From: Actinomycetes bacterium
GTDB taxonomy: Bacteria; Actinomycetota; Acidimicrobiia; Acidimicrobiales; Palsa-688
Length of the DNA stretch: 13,202 nucleotides
Assembly: GCA_021808425.1 (NCBI GenBank)
Contig: JAKBBS010000086.1
Location: 1-13,202, forward strand
Direction of reading: 5' to 3'
In this document: positions 1 to 7,200 of the stretch, piece after piece
Layout of the letters: each line of letters begins with the position of its first letter
Numbering within the stretch: the first letter of the stretch is position 1
Made by a program: the position numbers and the translations under genes
The notes under the pieces: model-generated
What the model saw: the letters and a program-made list of their open reading frames with translations, nothing else
What the model was told of the DNA's origin: nothing
Database searches by the model: none

Positions 1-436
1 CTGCGATCACCCCGGGAATGCCGTACGGCAGGAAGAACGCCAGCCTGAAGAACCGGGTGAAGCGCGCTGCAACCGAGTCGATGAGCAGGGCGAGCACCGT
101 GGCGAACACGAGCATCACAGGCACCTGTACGATTCCAAACAGGAGAACCCGCTCGATCCCGTGAGTGAAGCTGGCGGTTCCGAACACAGCGCTGTAGTTG
201 GAGAGGCCCGCGAACTTTGTTGTCGGTGGCGCAAGACCCAACCCCGACACCTGCTTTTTGAACAGGCTCTCGTAGACGGCGTAGCCGATCGGGATCAAGA
301 AGAACAGCAAAAAGAGGGCCAGGAAAGGCGCTAGGAACGCTATATGGGCTGACGATCGGCGGGACCTCCGGGGGCGTGGAGCGACGTCGCCCACTCCCCC
401 GGCCGTGGCCGATGACACCTCGGTTGTTACTGTCAT
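1..436 (-). CDS. ABC transporter permease, MalF/UgpA-like (3' end outside window)
   Basis: This is the inner-membrane permease of a carbohydrate-type ABC importer; about 145 N-terminal residues are in the window and the rest lies past the left edge. The protein starts MTVTTEVSSATAGG, followed by a basic stretch (RPRRSRRS), then a strongly hydrophobic first membrane helix (about residues 33-52, FLAPFLALFLLFFLIPIGYA). A second helix follows at about 100-122, and the segment FFRLAFFLPYGIPGVIA is typical of MalF-family permeases just before the coupling region. The ATG at 434-436 lies 22 bases after the stop of the binding-protein gene, so the two are probably co-transcribed. The second permease and the ATPase would be expected further left. 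Family assignment is firm; the substrate is unknown. Confidence 0.88.
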   Translation of the reverse strand, partial: MTVTTEVSSATAGGVGDVAPRPRRSRRSSAHIAFLAPFLALFLLFFLIPIGYAVYESLFKKQVSGLGLAPPTTKFAGLSNYSAVFGTASFTHGIERVLLFGIVQVPVMLVFATVLALLIDSVAARFTRFFRLAFFLPYGIPGVIA

Positions 437-458
437 CGAAGCCCTGCCCGCAACCGGA

Positions 459-1865
459 TCAGCCCGCCGTCTGGACCGAGAACCCCTGACTCTTCATCGC
501 AGACACAGTCTGGGACTGAGTTGTCGCGATAGACGAGGCGAGAGTTCCGCTTCCGCCGGTGGCCTTCGAGAAGGCGTTGCCCATGTCCGTCAACGTCGTG
601 AACATGATCGGACCCCACTTGAAGCTGGTGTTGACCAACTTCCCGCCGGATTCGAAGACGCTCCAGATGTTCTGGTTTCCGTAGAAGGCCACGGGAGAGT
701 TGACGGCGCTCTGCTGCTCTCCGGTCAGGTCGGCAGGATAGAGGCCGCCCTTGGTGATCAAGCTGGTGATGCTCTGCTGATTAGTGTTGAGCCACTCGGC
801 AAATTGAGTCGCCTGGGCTGGATGCTTGCTGTCCTTGAACACAACCGTCGTCGAACCACCCCAGTTGCCGTCGGCCGATGTGCTCCCCCAGTTGGGAAGG
901 GGCGCAACGCTCCAGTCCCCAGAAGTGCTAGCAGCGTTTGTCACGATCGTGTTCTCGCCCCACACGGCGGATGGCCACGTCAGCAAGGTCCCGTCGGAGA
1001 GATCCTTGTACCAGCCGTTGGCGAAATCCGCTTCGACCTTCACAAGGTGATTGCTCACGAGGTTCTGCCAGTAGTTGGCGACCTTCTGCGTGGCAGCGTC
1101 GTTGATGTTGACTACCCAGGAGTTCGAGGTCGTATTGAACCAGTTGGCACCCGCCTGCCATGCGAGACCCGCGAACTGCCCTGTGTCTGCAGGAGAAAAG
1201 GCACCGATATAGGCATTCGGGTTCGCGGCGTGAAGCTTCTGTGCGTCGGCCTGGTACTGGGCCCAGGTCGTCGGGACCGTGAGACCATACTTCTTGAACA
1301 GGTCGGCACGGTAGAACAACGCCATCGGCCCGGTGTCTTGAGGTATGGCATACACGGCGCTACCCAGAGTCACCTGGCTCCACGTCCACGGCACGAAGTC
1401 ACTCTGTACGCTCGCCGCCCCATAGGGGGCAATATTCATCAGCCCCCCGGTGTGCTCGAACTGGGGAAGCGCGTAGTACTCGACTTGGCCGAGGTCAGGG
1501 GCGTTGCCTGCCTGAAGGGAGCTGAACATCTTCGCATATGTACCGGCAGCCCCTGACGTGACCTCGTCCAGCGTGACGTGGATGTTCGGGTGGGTTTGGT
1601 TCCAGAGGTTCACAGACGCCGCGATGCCGGGCACCCACGACCAGAACGTCAAGTTGACCGTCGGACCTGAGTACACGGTCGTAGGTGCTGCTGTTCCCCC
1701 ACTGACAGCCGGCGCCGTCGTCGCAGACGACGAAGCTGACTTGGAACTACTACCGCAGCTGGCGAACATAATCAAAGACGCTGCGGCAACGCCGCCAACT
1801 GCGATCTTCTTACGCTTGCGCGGGCGCGGGGCCCGCACGTGGTCCTTACCGACAATTGAGTTCAA
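459..1865 (-). CDS. ABC transporter extracellular solute-binding protein, sugar-binding family 1 lipoprotein
   Basis: Encodes a 468-residue extracellular solute-binding lipoprotein. The N-terminus has a basic patch (RAPRPRKRKK, residues 11-20), a hydrophobic segment and a lipobox-like FASC with Cys37 as the likely lipid anchor; Phe at -3 is not the usual Leu/Val/Ile. A Ser/Ala/Thr-rich linker follows. The mature part has the family-1 pattern: NLTFWSWVPG near the start, ALFYRADLFKKYGL in the middle, and a late NGNWGGSTTVVF-type segment with a hinge. Length is normal for the family. The start is a TTG preceded by a strong AGGAGG site only 4 bases away; a GTG nine codons later is the alternative. 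It is the first gene of the importer operon and precedes the permease by 22 bases. The ligand is probably a sugar or polyol, but the sequence does not fix it. Confidence 0.9.
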   Translation of the reverse strand: MNSIVGKDHVRAPRPRKRKKIAVGGVAAASLIMFASCGSSSKSASSSATTAPAVSGGTAAPTTVYSGPTVNLTFWSWVPGIAASVNLWNQTHPNIHVTLDEVTSGAAGTYAKMFSSLQAGNAPDLGQVEYYALPQFEHTGGLMNIAPYGAASVQSDFVPWTWSQVTLGSAVYAIPQDTGPMALFYRADLFKKYGLTVPTTWAQYQADAQKLHAANPNAYIGAFSPADTGQFAGLAWQAGANWFNTTSNSWVVNINDAATQKVANYWQNLVSNHLVKVEADFANGWYKDLSDGTLLTWPSAVWGENTIVTNAASTSGDWSVAPLPNWGSTSADGNWGGSTTVVFKDSKHPAQATQFAEWLNTNQQSITSLITKGGLYPADLTGEQQSAVNSPVAFYGNQNIWSVFESGGKLVNTSFKWGPIMFTTLTDMGNAFSKATGGSGTLASSIATTQSQTVSAMKSQGFSVQTAG

Positions 1866-1948
1866 CGCGCCTCCTAAGCGCTCAGGCGACCGGCAGCCAT
1901 GGCCAATCGCGCACGATTCAACAGATTTTCACAATGAACAACACGTGA

Positions 1949-1977
1949 ATACTTGCTGAAAAAGGGGCGAGTGTCAA
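1949..1977 (-). promoter_or_regulatory. Probable sigma-A-type promoter of the ABC importer operon
   Basis: Read on the minus strand, a perfect TTGACA (1972-1977) is followed after 17 bases by AAGTAT (1949-1954), a weaker -10 match that keeps the final A-T. Transcription would start near 1942, giving a 5' leader of about 75 nt before the TTG start at 1865. Position and orientation fit the binding-protein gene. The -35 is convincing; the -10 is tentative. Confidence 0.55.
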
Positions 1978-2028
1978 GCGTCACAGGGAAGTTTTTGATT
2001 GTCCGTGAGGATATAAGCCCAATTCTGC

Positions 2029-2086
2029 GTTGAACATAGTTCGTAATCGGTTGAACACGATGAGAACTGATGGGTGTTGATGTTCA
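2029..2086. repeat. TGAACA motif cluster upstream of the importer promoter
   Basis: GTTGAACA occurs at 2029-2036 and again at 2050-2057, exactly 21 bases apart (two helical turns). The inverted form TGTTCA lies at 2081-2086. A further TGAACA at 1935-1940 overlaps the predicted transcription start of the importer operon. The arrangement suggests binding sites for a regulator of the importer; this is inference from spacing and position only. Confidence 0.4.
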
Positions 2087-2225
2087 GGGATGTGGCAAGG
2101 GTGGCGGAACAGAAGCCGGGAGACTTCACTGCTGGCCTTCCCGAGCTCTCCGTGGATCCTCCCCGGCTCTCCCGACGGGCCCCGGGCCGTCACAAATGGT
2201 CAGGATTCTCGACTCGGAGAAGTTT

Positions 2226-2359
2226 TGTACCAAAAAGTGCGTTTCCTGAGCGACGGCTGGTACAGGATCTTTCGGACACTAAGACTGTGTACCAAAAAGC
2301 GTGAAACACACTCCAAGAGGTCGGGCCGTGACACGCCCAGAAAGATCTTGACCAAAATG
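2226..2359. repeat. Spaced GGTACA / TGTACCAAAAAG repeat cluster
   Basis: The 12-base word TGTACCAAAAAG occurs at 2226-2237 and 2288-2299. Midway between them lies the inverted core TGGTACA (2258-2264), so the cores sit 32 and 30 bases apart in alternating orientation. A degenerate fourth copy, TTGACCAAAATG, is at 2348-2359, 60 bases after the second full copy. Spacing near three helical turns suggests a multi-site operator. The sites follow the stop of the TadG-like gene and lie 250-400 bases upstream of the importer promoter. Confidence 0.5.
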
Positions 2360-2366
2360 CGGCGGT

Positions 2367-2864
2367 CTAACAGCGAACCTGGACGACTGGCGGGAAAGCC
2401 GGTGCGGCACTGGATGCCGGGGTGCTGGCTACAACGACGATCGCGGAAGAACTGACCCGAATTGCGCCGAATCCGGGAATTCCCCGAGCAAACAGTCCTT
2501 GTGCAACGGCGCTTCCAGTCACCTCCACCCAGAGCCCGTCGACTGCCACTCCCATAGTTTCAGCTTGCAGACCGGGGGTGTCCTGCGCCCTCACAGACGC
2601 GCAAACCTGTTGCTCGACCTTCGGTGCCGAAAGCGCTAGTGCGCCGGTGGAGTAGAACGCCGATCCGTCCAACCCAGCGGCCGCCCCATCGTTAGCCGCC
2701 GCAAGCAGCGTGTCGTGGAGTTGCTGGCTCGCCTTGTAGGCAACTGCGCTGTTGATTGCGAAAGCCGCCAACACGATCAGGACCATAAATCCTGCTGGCA
2801 CCAGCGCCAGGACGCTCCCACGTTCGCCACTCCTGCGGCCGGCCACGAGGGCACAAGACCTCAC
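2367..2864 (-). CDS. TadG-like pilus assembly protein
   Basis: A 165-residue protein and the last gene of the pilin operon. After a short basic leader comes RRSGERGSVLALVPAG, running straight into a single hydrophobic helix (about residues 17-40), then NSAVAYKASQQLHDTLLAAA and ANDGAAAGLDGSAFY. This matches the N-terminal region typical of actinobacterial TadG-like proteins; the exposed remainder has a Val/Ser-rich beta pattern. The chosen GTG start overlaps the stop of the preceding TadE-like gene (GTGA at 2861-2864). The frame is open further upstream (to an ATG at 3074), but that part overlaps the preceding gene and lacks family resemblance. Likely a minor membrane-anchored component of the Tad apparatus. 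Confidence 0.75.
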   Translation of the reverse strand: MRSCALVAGRRSGERGSVLALVPAGFMVLIVLAAFAINSAVAYKASQQLHDTLLAAANDGAAAGLDGSAFYSTGALALSAPKVEQQVCASVRAQDTPGLQAETMGVAVDGLWVEVTGSAVAQGLFARGIPGFGAIRVSSSAIVVVASTPASSAAPAFPPVVQVRC

Positions 2865-3319
2865 GGGCAGGCCGCCGCCCCTGGCAGTCCGCTGCGGTAA
2901 GGATCGACAAGTTCCGATTGGCTGGAGGCAACCGTAATGGAGCGTCCCACGTCTCCTACAAAGGGCAGCACGAACAGCGGAGCGGGATAGGAGACCGTCA
3001 TAGTAACCCTTGCGCAACGGGCCAACCCACCGCCACTGATCGACACCGCTCCGAGAGCCGGATTCCTTCCCCATTCCGCGAGCGTCGATTCAGCTGCGTT
3101 GTCGGCAGCGGCGACTGCTTGCGCAGCGTTGTTCGCGCCGACAAAGGTCCGTACCCCCTCGCGTGCTGCCTGAGCCGTCGCAGATGACGTGTCGACAACG
3201 GCCCATGCGTACGAAACAAGGAGCGTCCCCGCAACAAAAAGAAGCATCCCGAACAGGAATCCTTCGAAGCCCGCCACGAAACCCGCGTCGCCCCTGCCTG
3301 AGACCACCAAGCGCGTCAA
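2861..3319 (-). CDS. TadE-like pseudopilin, second copy
   Basis: About 152 residues with one N-terminal hydrophobic helix (about residues 14-40, including GFLFGMLLFVAGTLLVSYAW), then an Ala-rich helix with AAREGVRTFVG and a beta-rich C-terminal part ending in GLPGAAACP. The order of charged leader, helix, Ala-rich helix and small globular domain is that of TadE-like minor pilins. The start is best placed at the TTG at 3317-3319, whose bases overlap the upstream stop as TTGA, with an AGGA ribosome-site-like element about a dozen bases upstream. An in-frame ATG at 3367 would overlap the upstream gene by 52 bases and is less likely. It shares 4-base overlaps with both neighbours, indicating translational coupling. 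Confidence 0.72.
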   Translation of the reverse strand: MTRLVVSGRGDAGFVAGFEGFLFGMLLFVAGTLLVSYAWAVVDTSSATAQAAREGVRTFVGANNAAQAVAAADNAAESTLAEWGRNPALGAVSISGGGLARCARVTMTVSYPAPLFVLPFVGDVGRSITVASSQSELVDPYRSGLPGAAACP

Positions 3320-3744
3320 CGGAATCGCTCTGTCCTGACGGTTACGGTTCGCGAGATCCTGCTCCATCCGGGCAACCCGGGCAGGAACTCCGGACTGGAG
3401 GCCTGCACCTCTAGCACCACCAGCTGATTGTCTATTTCCTTCCAGACGAACGTGGTATGCGAGGACCCAAAAGGCCCCAGGGACGACTTCGCTATCGCTT
3501 CAGCGTTCGCTGCGTCGCCCGCCAGTAGGGGGGACTGGGCAACACTTTGGGCGGCGCGAATAGCTACGGCCGTCAGCGTCGAAGTCGCGTACAACCTGAC
3601 CACAACTTGAACTGCGAAGAGCAGTAGCACCATGAAGATCAGGAACCCGAACACGGTCCCAAAGACCCCGATCCCGGACTCGCGATCCTCTACGTCAGCA
3701 CCCTGTCGTCGTCTGACCGATGCAATTGACCTGGGTATTGACAT
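3316..3744 (-). CDS. TadE-like pseudopilin, first copy
   Basis: About 142 residues. A basic leader (RRRQ) and the acidic stretch DVEDRESG are followed by the hydrophobic helix VFGTVFGFLIFMVLLLFAVQ and then RLYATSTLTAVAIRAAQSVA, a TadE-like pattern. The C-terminal part carries a small beta domain. The start is uncertain: the ATG at 3742-3744 overlaps the pilin gene by 50 bases and has no visible ribosome site, and alternatives further upstream (ATG 3756, GTG 3771, ATG 3795) overlap more. No standard start codon lies closer to the pilin stop. Translation probably depends on coupling to the upstream gene. Likely a minor pilin or assembly factor for the Tad pilus. Confidence 0.7.
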   Translation of the reverse strand: MSIPRSIASVRRRQGADVEDRESGIGVFGTVFGFLIFMVLLLFAVQVVVRLYATSTLTAVAIRAAQSVAQSPLLAGDAANAEAIAKSSLGPFGSSHTTFVWKEIDNQLVVLEVQASSPEFLPGLPGWSRISRTVTVRTERFR

Positions 3745-3916
3745 GGGCCGCAGCATTTTGGAAAGTGGCACTGAAGGCAATCCACATCGCAACACCGAGA
3801 AATGCCATAACCAACACCGCTATCGCTGCTGATATCACACCCTCGCCGCGCTCGTCCCGGCGTCTCCGGTAAACCGCACCATGGCGGCAACTGGACTCGT
3901 GCGCAACTCCATGCAT
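3695..3916 (-). CDS. Flp-pilin-like small membrane protein
   Basis: A 73-residue protein and the first gene of the pilin operon. A basic leader (RRRRDERGEG, residues 17-26) is followed by one hydrophobic helix (VISAAIAVLVMAFLGVAMW, residues 27-45) and a short tail ending QTTTGC with Cys at 65 and 73. Size, leader charge and single helix fit a Tad major pilin. The Glu usually found at +5 after the prepilin cleavage Gly is absent whether cleavage is after Gly24 or Gly26. The ATG at 3914-3916 was chosen because GAGGGGAG lies 4 bases upstream; an in-frame TTG at 3952 lacks this. Its place ahead of TadE- and TadG-like genes supports a pilin role, but homology to classical Flp is not visible by eye. 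Confidence 0.65.
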   Translation of the reverse strand: MHGVAHESSCRHGAVYRRRRDERGEGVISAAIAVLVMAFLGVAMWIAFSATFQNAAAHVNTQVNCIGQTTTGC

Positions 3917-4154
3917 CGAACTCCCCTCTCTACCCAAGCGGCGATGACTCAAGAATCACGTGCAGCACTGAACCAGCTGCTGCGCGTTACCTCCTCTGGA
4001 CTACACAGTATTCGAACTACATGGATGTTATCAAGAGGTGTTAAGGATTTTATGGGTGTCAAAGTCTCATGCGGAGGGTAGGCAGTGGAGGAGCCCGGTA
4101 CACGGCTCGTATCGATCAAGGCGGCGCGCCGCAAGGACGTACTGGGAGAATTGC
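3917..4154. other. Divergent intergenic region between pilin and formate dehydrogenase operons
   Basis: This stretch separates two divergent operons and must hold both promoters. A leftward promoter candidate is listed separately. For the rightward operon I see no good -35/-10 pair. A direct repeat GGTGTTAA (4037-4044) and GGTGTCAA (4055-4062), 18 bases apart, could be a regulator site. One plus-strand frame stays open from before 4020 to 4214, so a longer version of the short upstream ORF, starting at GTG 4056 with AAGGA 8 bases before it, cannot be excluded. Confidence 0.45.
4005..4034 (-). promoter_or_regulatory. Possible promoter of the pilin operon
   Basis: On the minus strand TTGATA (4029-4034) and TACTGT (4005-4010) are 18 bases apart; the -10 keeps the TA...T pattern. 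Transcription would begin near 3998 and give a leader of about 80 nt before the pilin ATG at 3916. The leader would start with a strong ribosome-site-like AGAGGAGGT (about 3990-3998) that has no start codon at the right distance. Tentative. Confidence 0.4.
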
Positions 4155-4214
4155 ATGAAAGCTGACGCACGCGACGGCGGCGGGACCAAGGTCCTCCTTT
4201 ACCCTGCGGCATGA
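4155..4214 (+). CDS. Possible short leader ORF translationally coupled to formate dehydrogenase
   Basis: A 19-codon ORF, MKADARDGGGTKVLLYPAA, has a good ribosome site (GGGAGA ending 5 bases before the ATG). It ends in a TGA that overlaps the formate dehydrogenase ATG as ATGA (4211-4214). The large gene itself has no convincing ribosome site and no in-frame start upstream before a stop at 4163, so coupled re-initiation would explain its translation. The same frame is open further upstream and could start at GTG 4056, giving 52 residues (4056-4214). No family is recognised; evidence is positional only. Confidence 0.35.
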   Translation: MKADARDGGGTKVLLYPAA

Positions 4215-7200
4215 GGCCTTGGCCGGTTCTACGCCAAATCCTGAGCGCCGATCACCTCGGGCGTGGAGTTGCCGCCAAATCCGACCGCTCTGAGAAGCTG
4301 CGGGCAAGAACAGCCACTGCAGACAAGGTGGTCAAGTCGGTATGTCCCTACTGCGCAGTCGGGTGTGGCCAGAATATCTACGTTAAAGACGGCCGGGTCG
4401 TCCAAATCGAAGGGGACCCGGACTCGCCGGCAAGCAGAGGAAGGCTTTGCCCGAAGGGCTCCGCATCTCTCCAGTTGACGACGGGCGCCGCTCGCGAGCA
4501 TCGAGTTCTGTACCGCCGTCCGTACGGGACGGACTGGGAACCTCTAGACCTGCATGCCGCCATGGACATGGTGGCCGACCGGGTCCTGGCAGCTCGCAGG
4601 CAAGGATGGCAGTGGGAGGAGGACGGTAAGCGAGTCAGAAGAACCATGGGACTCGCAAGCCTCGGTGGGGCAACTTTGGACAACGAGGAGAACTACCTCA
4701 TCAAGAAGCTCTTCACGGCCCTCGGCGTGATCCAGGTGGAGAACCAGGCGCGAATCTGCCACAGCTCGACTGTGGTTGGTCTCGGAACTTCGTTCGGGCG
4801 CGGCGGTGCGACCACATTCCCTGGCGACCTGCAGAACTCGGACTGCATCATCATCCAAGGATCCAACATGGCCGAAGCCCACCCGGTCGCATTCCAGTGG
4901 GTGATGGAAGCGAAACTCAAGGGCGCGACGATTATCCACGTCGACCCTCGATTCAGCCGAACGAGCGCGTTGGCGGACGTCTTCGTCCCCGTCCGCGCCG
5001 GCGCCGACATCGCGTTTCTTGGGGGAATCATCAACTACGTGCTAACAAACGACAAATGGTTCCATGAGTACGTCGTCGCCTACACGAACGCCGCAACCCT
5101 TGTCGAAGAGGGTTTCCGAGACACCGACGATCTCGACGGATTGTTCTCCGGTTTCAACGAGGAGACCCGTCACTACCGCCAAACAACCTGGCAGTACAAA
5201 GGGATGGCCGTCGCAGCTGCGTCCGGCTCGCGCGACCAGTTCGACCATATGCACGACAAGGCCCGGTCCGAGTCGTCGCACGGGGAGTCTCACGGCTCTG
5301 GAGGTCCGGCCCTACGAGGCGAGCCGACACGGGACGAGACCCTGCAGGACCCGCATTGCGTCTTCCAGCTACTCAAACGCCACTACGCCCGCTACACGCC
5401 CGAGATGGTCGAGGAAATATGCGGAGTCCCCAAGGAGCAGTTCCTTCGGGTCTGCGAGTTGCTCAGCGAGAACTCGGGGCGCGACCGGACTTCCGCCTTC
5501 GTCTACGCGGTGGGCTGGACTCAGCACTCAGTCGGAGTCCAGTACATCCGCGCCGCCAGCATCCTGCAGCTTCTGCTCGGCAACATCGGACGTCCAGGCG
5601 GAGGAATCATGGCCATGAGGGGCCACGCCAGCATCCAAGGATCGAGCGACATCCCGACGCTGTTCGACCTTCTCCCCGGATATCTGCCAATGCCGCACGC
5701 CCACGAGCACCTGGACCTCTGCTCCTACATCGAGGCGGACTCGGCCGAAAAAGGTTACTGGTCCAAGATGGGCGCGTACACGATCAGCCTCCTCAAGGCT
5801 TACTGGGGAGACGCAGCACACGCCGACAACGACTTCTGCTTCGACTATATCCCGCGCATCACAGGAAGCCACTCGACATACGATACGGTCGCCGAGCAGA
5901 TAGCAGGGCGTTGCAAAGGCTATTTCCTAATGGGCGAAAACCCTGCCGTGGGCTCCGCGAACGCGAAGATGCAGCGGCTCGGCATGGCGAACCTGGACTG
6001 GCTGGTCGTCCGCGACTTCTCACTCATCGAAAGCGCCACATGGTGGAAGGACGGACCGGAGATCGAGTCCGGCGAGATGCGCACAGCCGAGCTCGCTACG
6101 GAAGTGTTCTTCTTTCCGGCGGCTGCGCACACCGAGAAAGACGGCAGTTTCACCAACACCCAGCGGATGCTGCAGTGGCATCATGCGGCAGTCGAGCCTG
6201 AGGGGGACGCCCGGAGCGACCTTTGGTTCAACTTCCATCTGGGTCGAATCTTGCGCTCGAAACTCGCTGGCTCGACTGACGAAGCGGACCGGCCACTCCT
6301 GGACCTGACGTGGGATTATCCCACCCACGGGCCGCTCGCCGAACCAAGCTCAGAGGCCGTGTTAGCTGAGATCAACGGCTGGGGAGCTGATCGAAAGCCG
6401 TTGTCGTCTTACGAGCAACTGAAAGACGACGGATCGACCACGTGTGGATGCTGGATCTACTGCGGGGTCTTTGCCGGCGGCGTCAACCAGGCGGACCGTC
6501 GCAAACCACACACTGAGCAGAACTGGACCGGTAGCGAGTGGGGATGGGCTTGGCCGGCAAACCGGCGCGTGCTGTACAACCGGGCCTCCGCCGACCTCGA
6601 AGGTCGCCCCTGGAGCGATCGTAAGGCGCTCGTGTGGTGGGACCCGAAAATGAGGCGCTGGGTAGGTCACGACATCCCGGACTTCCCACCGACGAAGGAG
6701 CCGGGATACCGCCCAAAAGACGGCGCCAAAGGGATTGACGCCCTGTCAGGCACCGAACCTTTCATCATGCAAGCGGACGGCCGAGGTTGGCTATACGCGC
6801 CGGCAGGGGTCGTCGACGGACCAATGCCCACGCACTACGAACCTCAAGAATCTCCTTTCGTCAACGCTCTGTATCCCCAACAACGCAATCCGGCTCGAAC
6901 GCTGCTGCCCACCAAATTGAACAACCGGTTCCATCCAAGTGGTGACCAGCCTGGTAGCGAAGTGTTCCCGTATGTCGTGACCACATACAGGCTCACTGAG
7001 CATTTCACCGCTGGAGGAATGAGCAGGTGGTCGCCGTACCTCTCCGAGCTGCAGCCGGAACTTTTCTGCGAGGTCTCCCCGACGCTCGCAGCTGAGCGAG
7101 GACTCGAACACGCCGGATGGGCGACTGTGGTCACCGCCCGAGGTGCCATCGAGGCTCGCGTGCTGATAACAGAAAGGATGACCCCGCTGGTCGTATCGGG

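Larger units (their letters stand above)
1978..2366. other. Intergenic region without a credible gene, rich in short repeats
   Basis: About 390 bases lie between the importer promoter and the last gene of the pilin operon. Open frames here (for example 2090-2455 on the plus strand) lack a ribosome site and family resemblance, and one runs into the pilin-operon coding region. The visible content is two sets of short repeated motifs, listed separately: GTTGAACA-type sites near 2029-2086 and GGTACA-type sites near 2226-2359. I see no clear rho-independent terminator for the pilin operon. Confidence 0.6.

Noticed and set aside
405..1556. Long 383-codon plus-strand frame
   Set aside because: It is antisense to the solute-binding protein gene, which has a lipoprotein signal and family motifs. 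The plus-strand translation has an Arg/Gly-rich antisense composition and no ribosome site.
3998..4025. TTCGAAT flanked by GTAG on the minus strand, resembling a tRNA T-arm and possible integration site
   Set aside because: The flanking bases do not form the 5-base-pair T stem and no acceptor or anticodon arm can be built around it.
4211..4340. Twin-arginine signal peptide on the formate dehydrogenase alpha subunit
   Set aside because: The N-terminus has no RR-x-F-L-K motif or hydrophobic core; the first Cys motif follows a polar 44-residue stretch.
5356..6201. 281-codon plus-strand frame within the formate dehydrogenase gene
   Set aside because: It is a shifted frame of fdhA, rich in Arg and Pro as expected of an out-of-frame reading in GC-rich DNA; fdhA has conserved motifs across the same interval.
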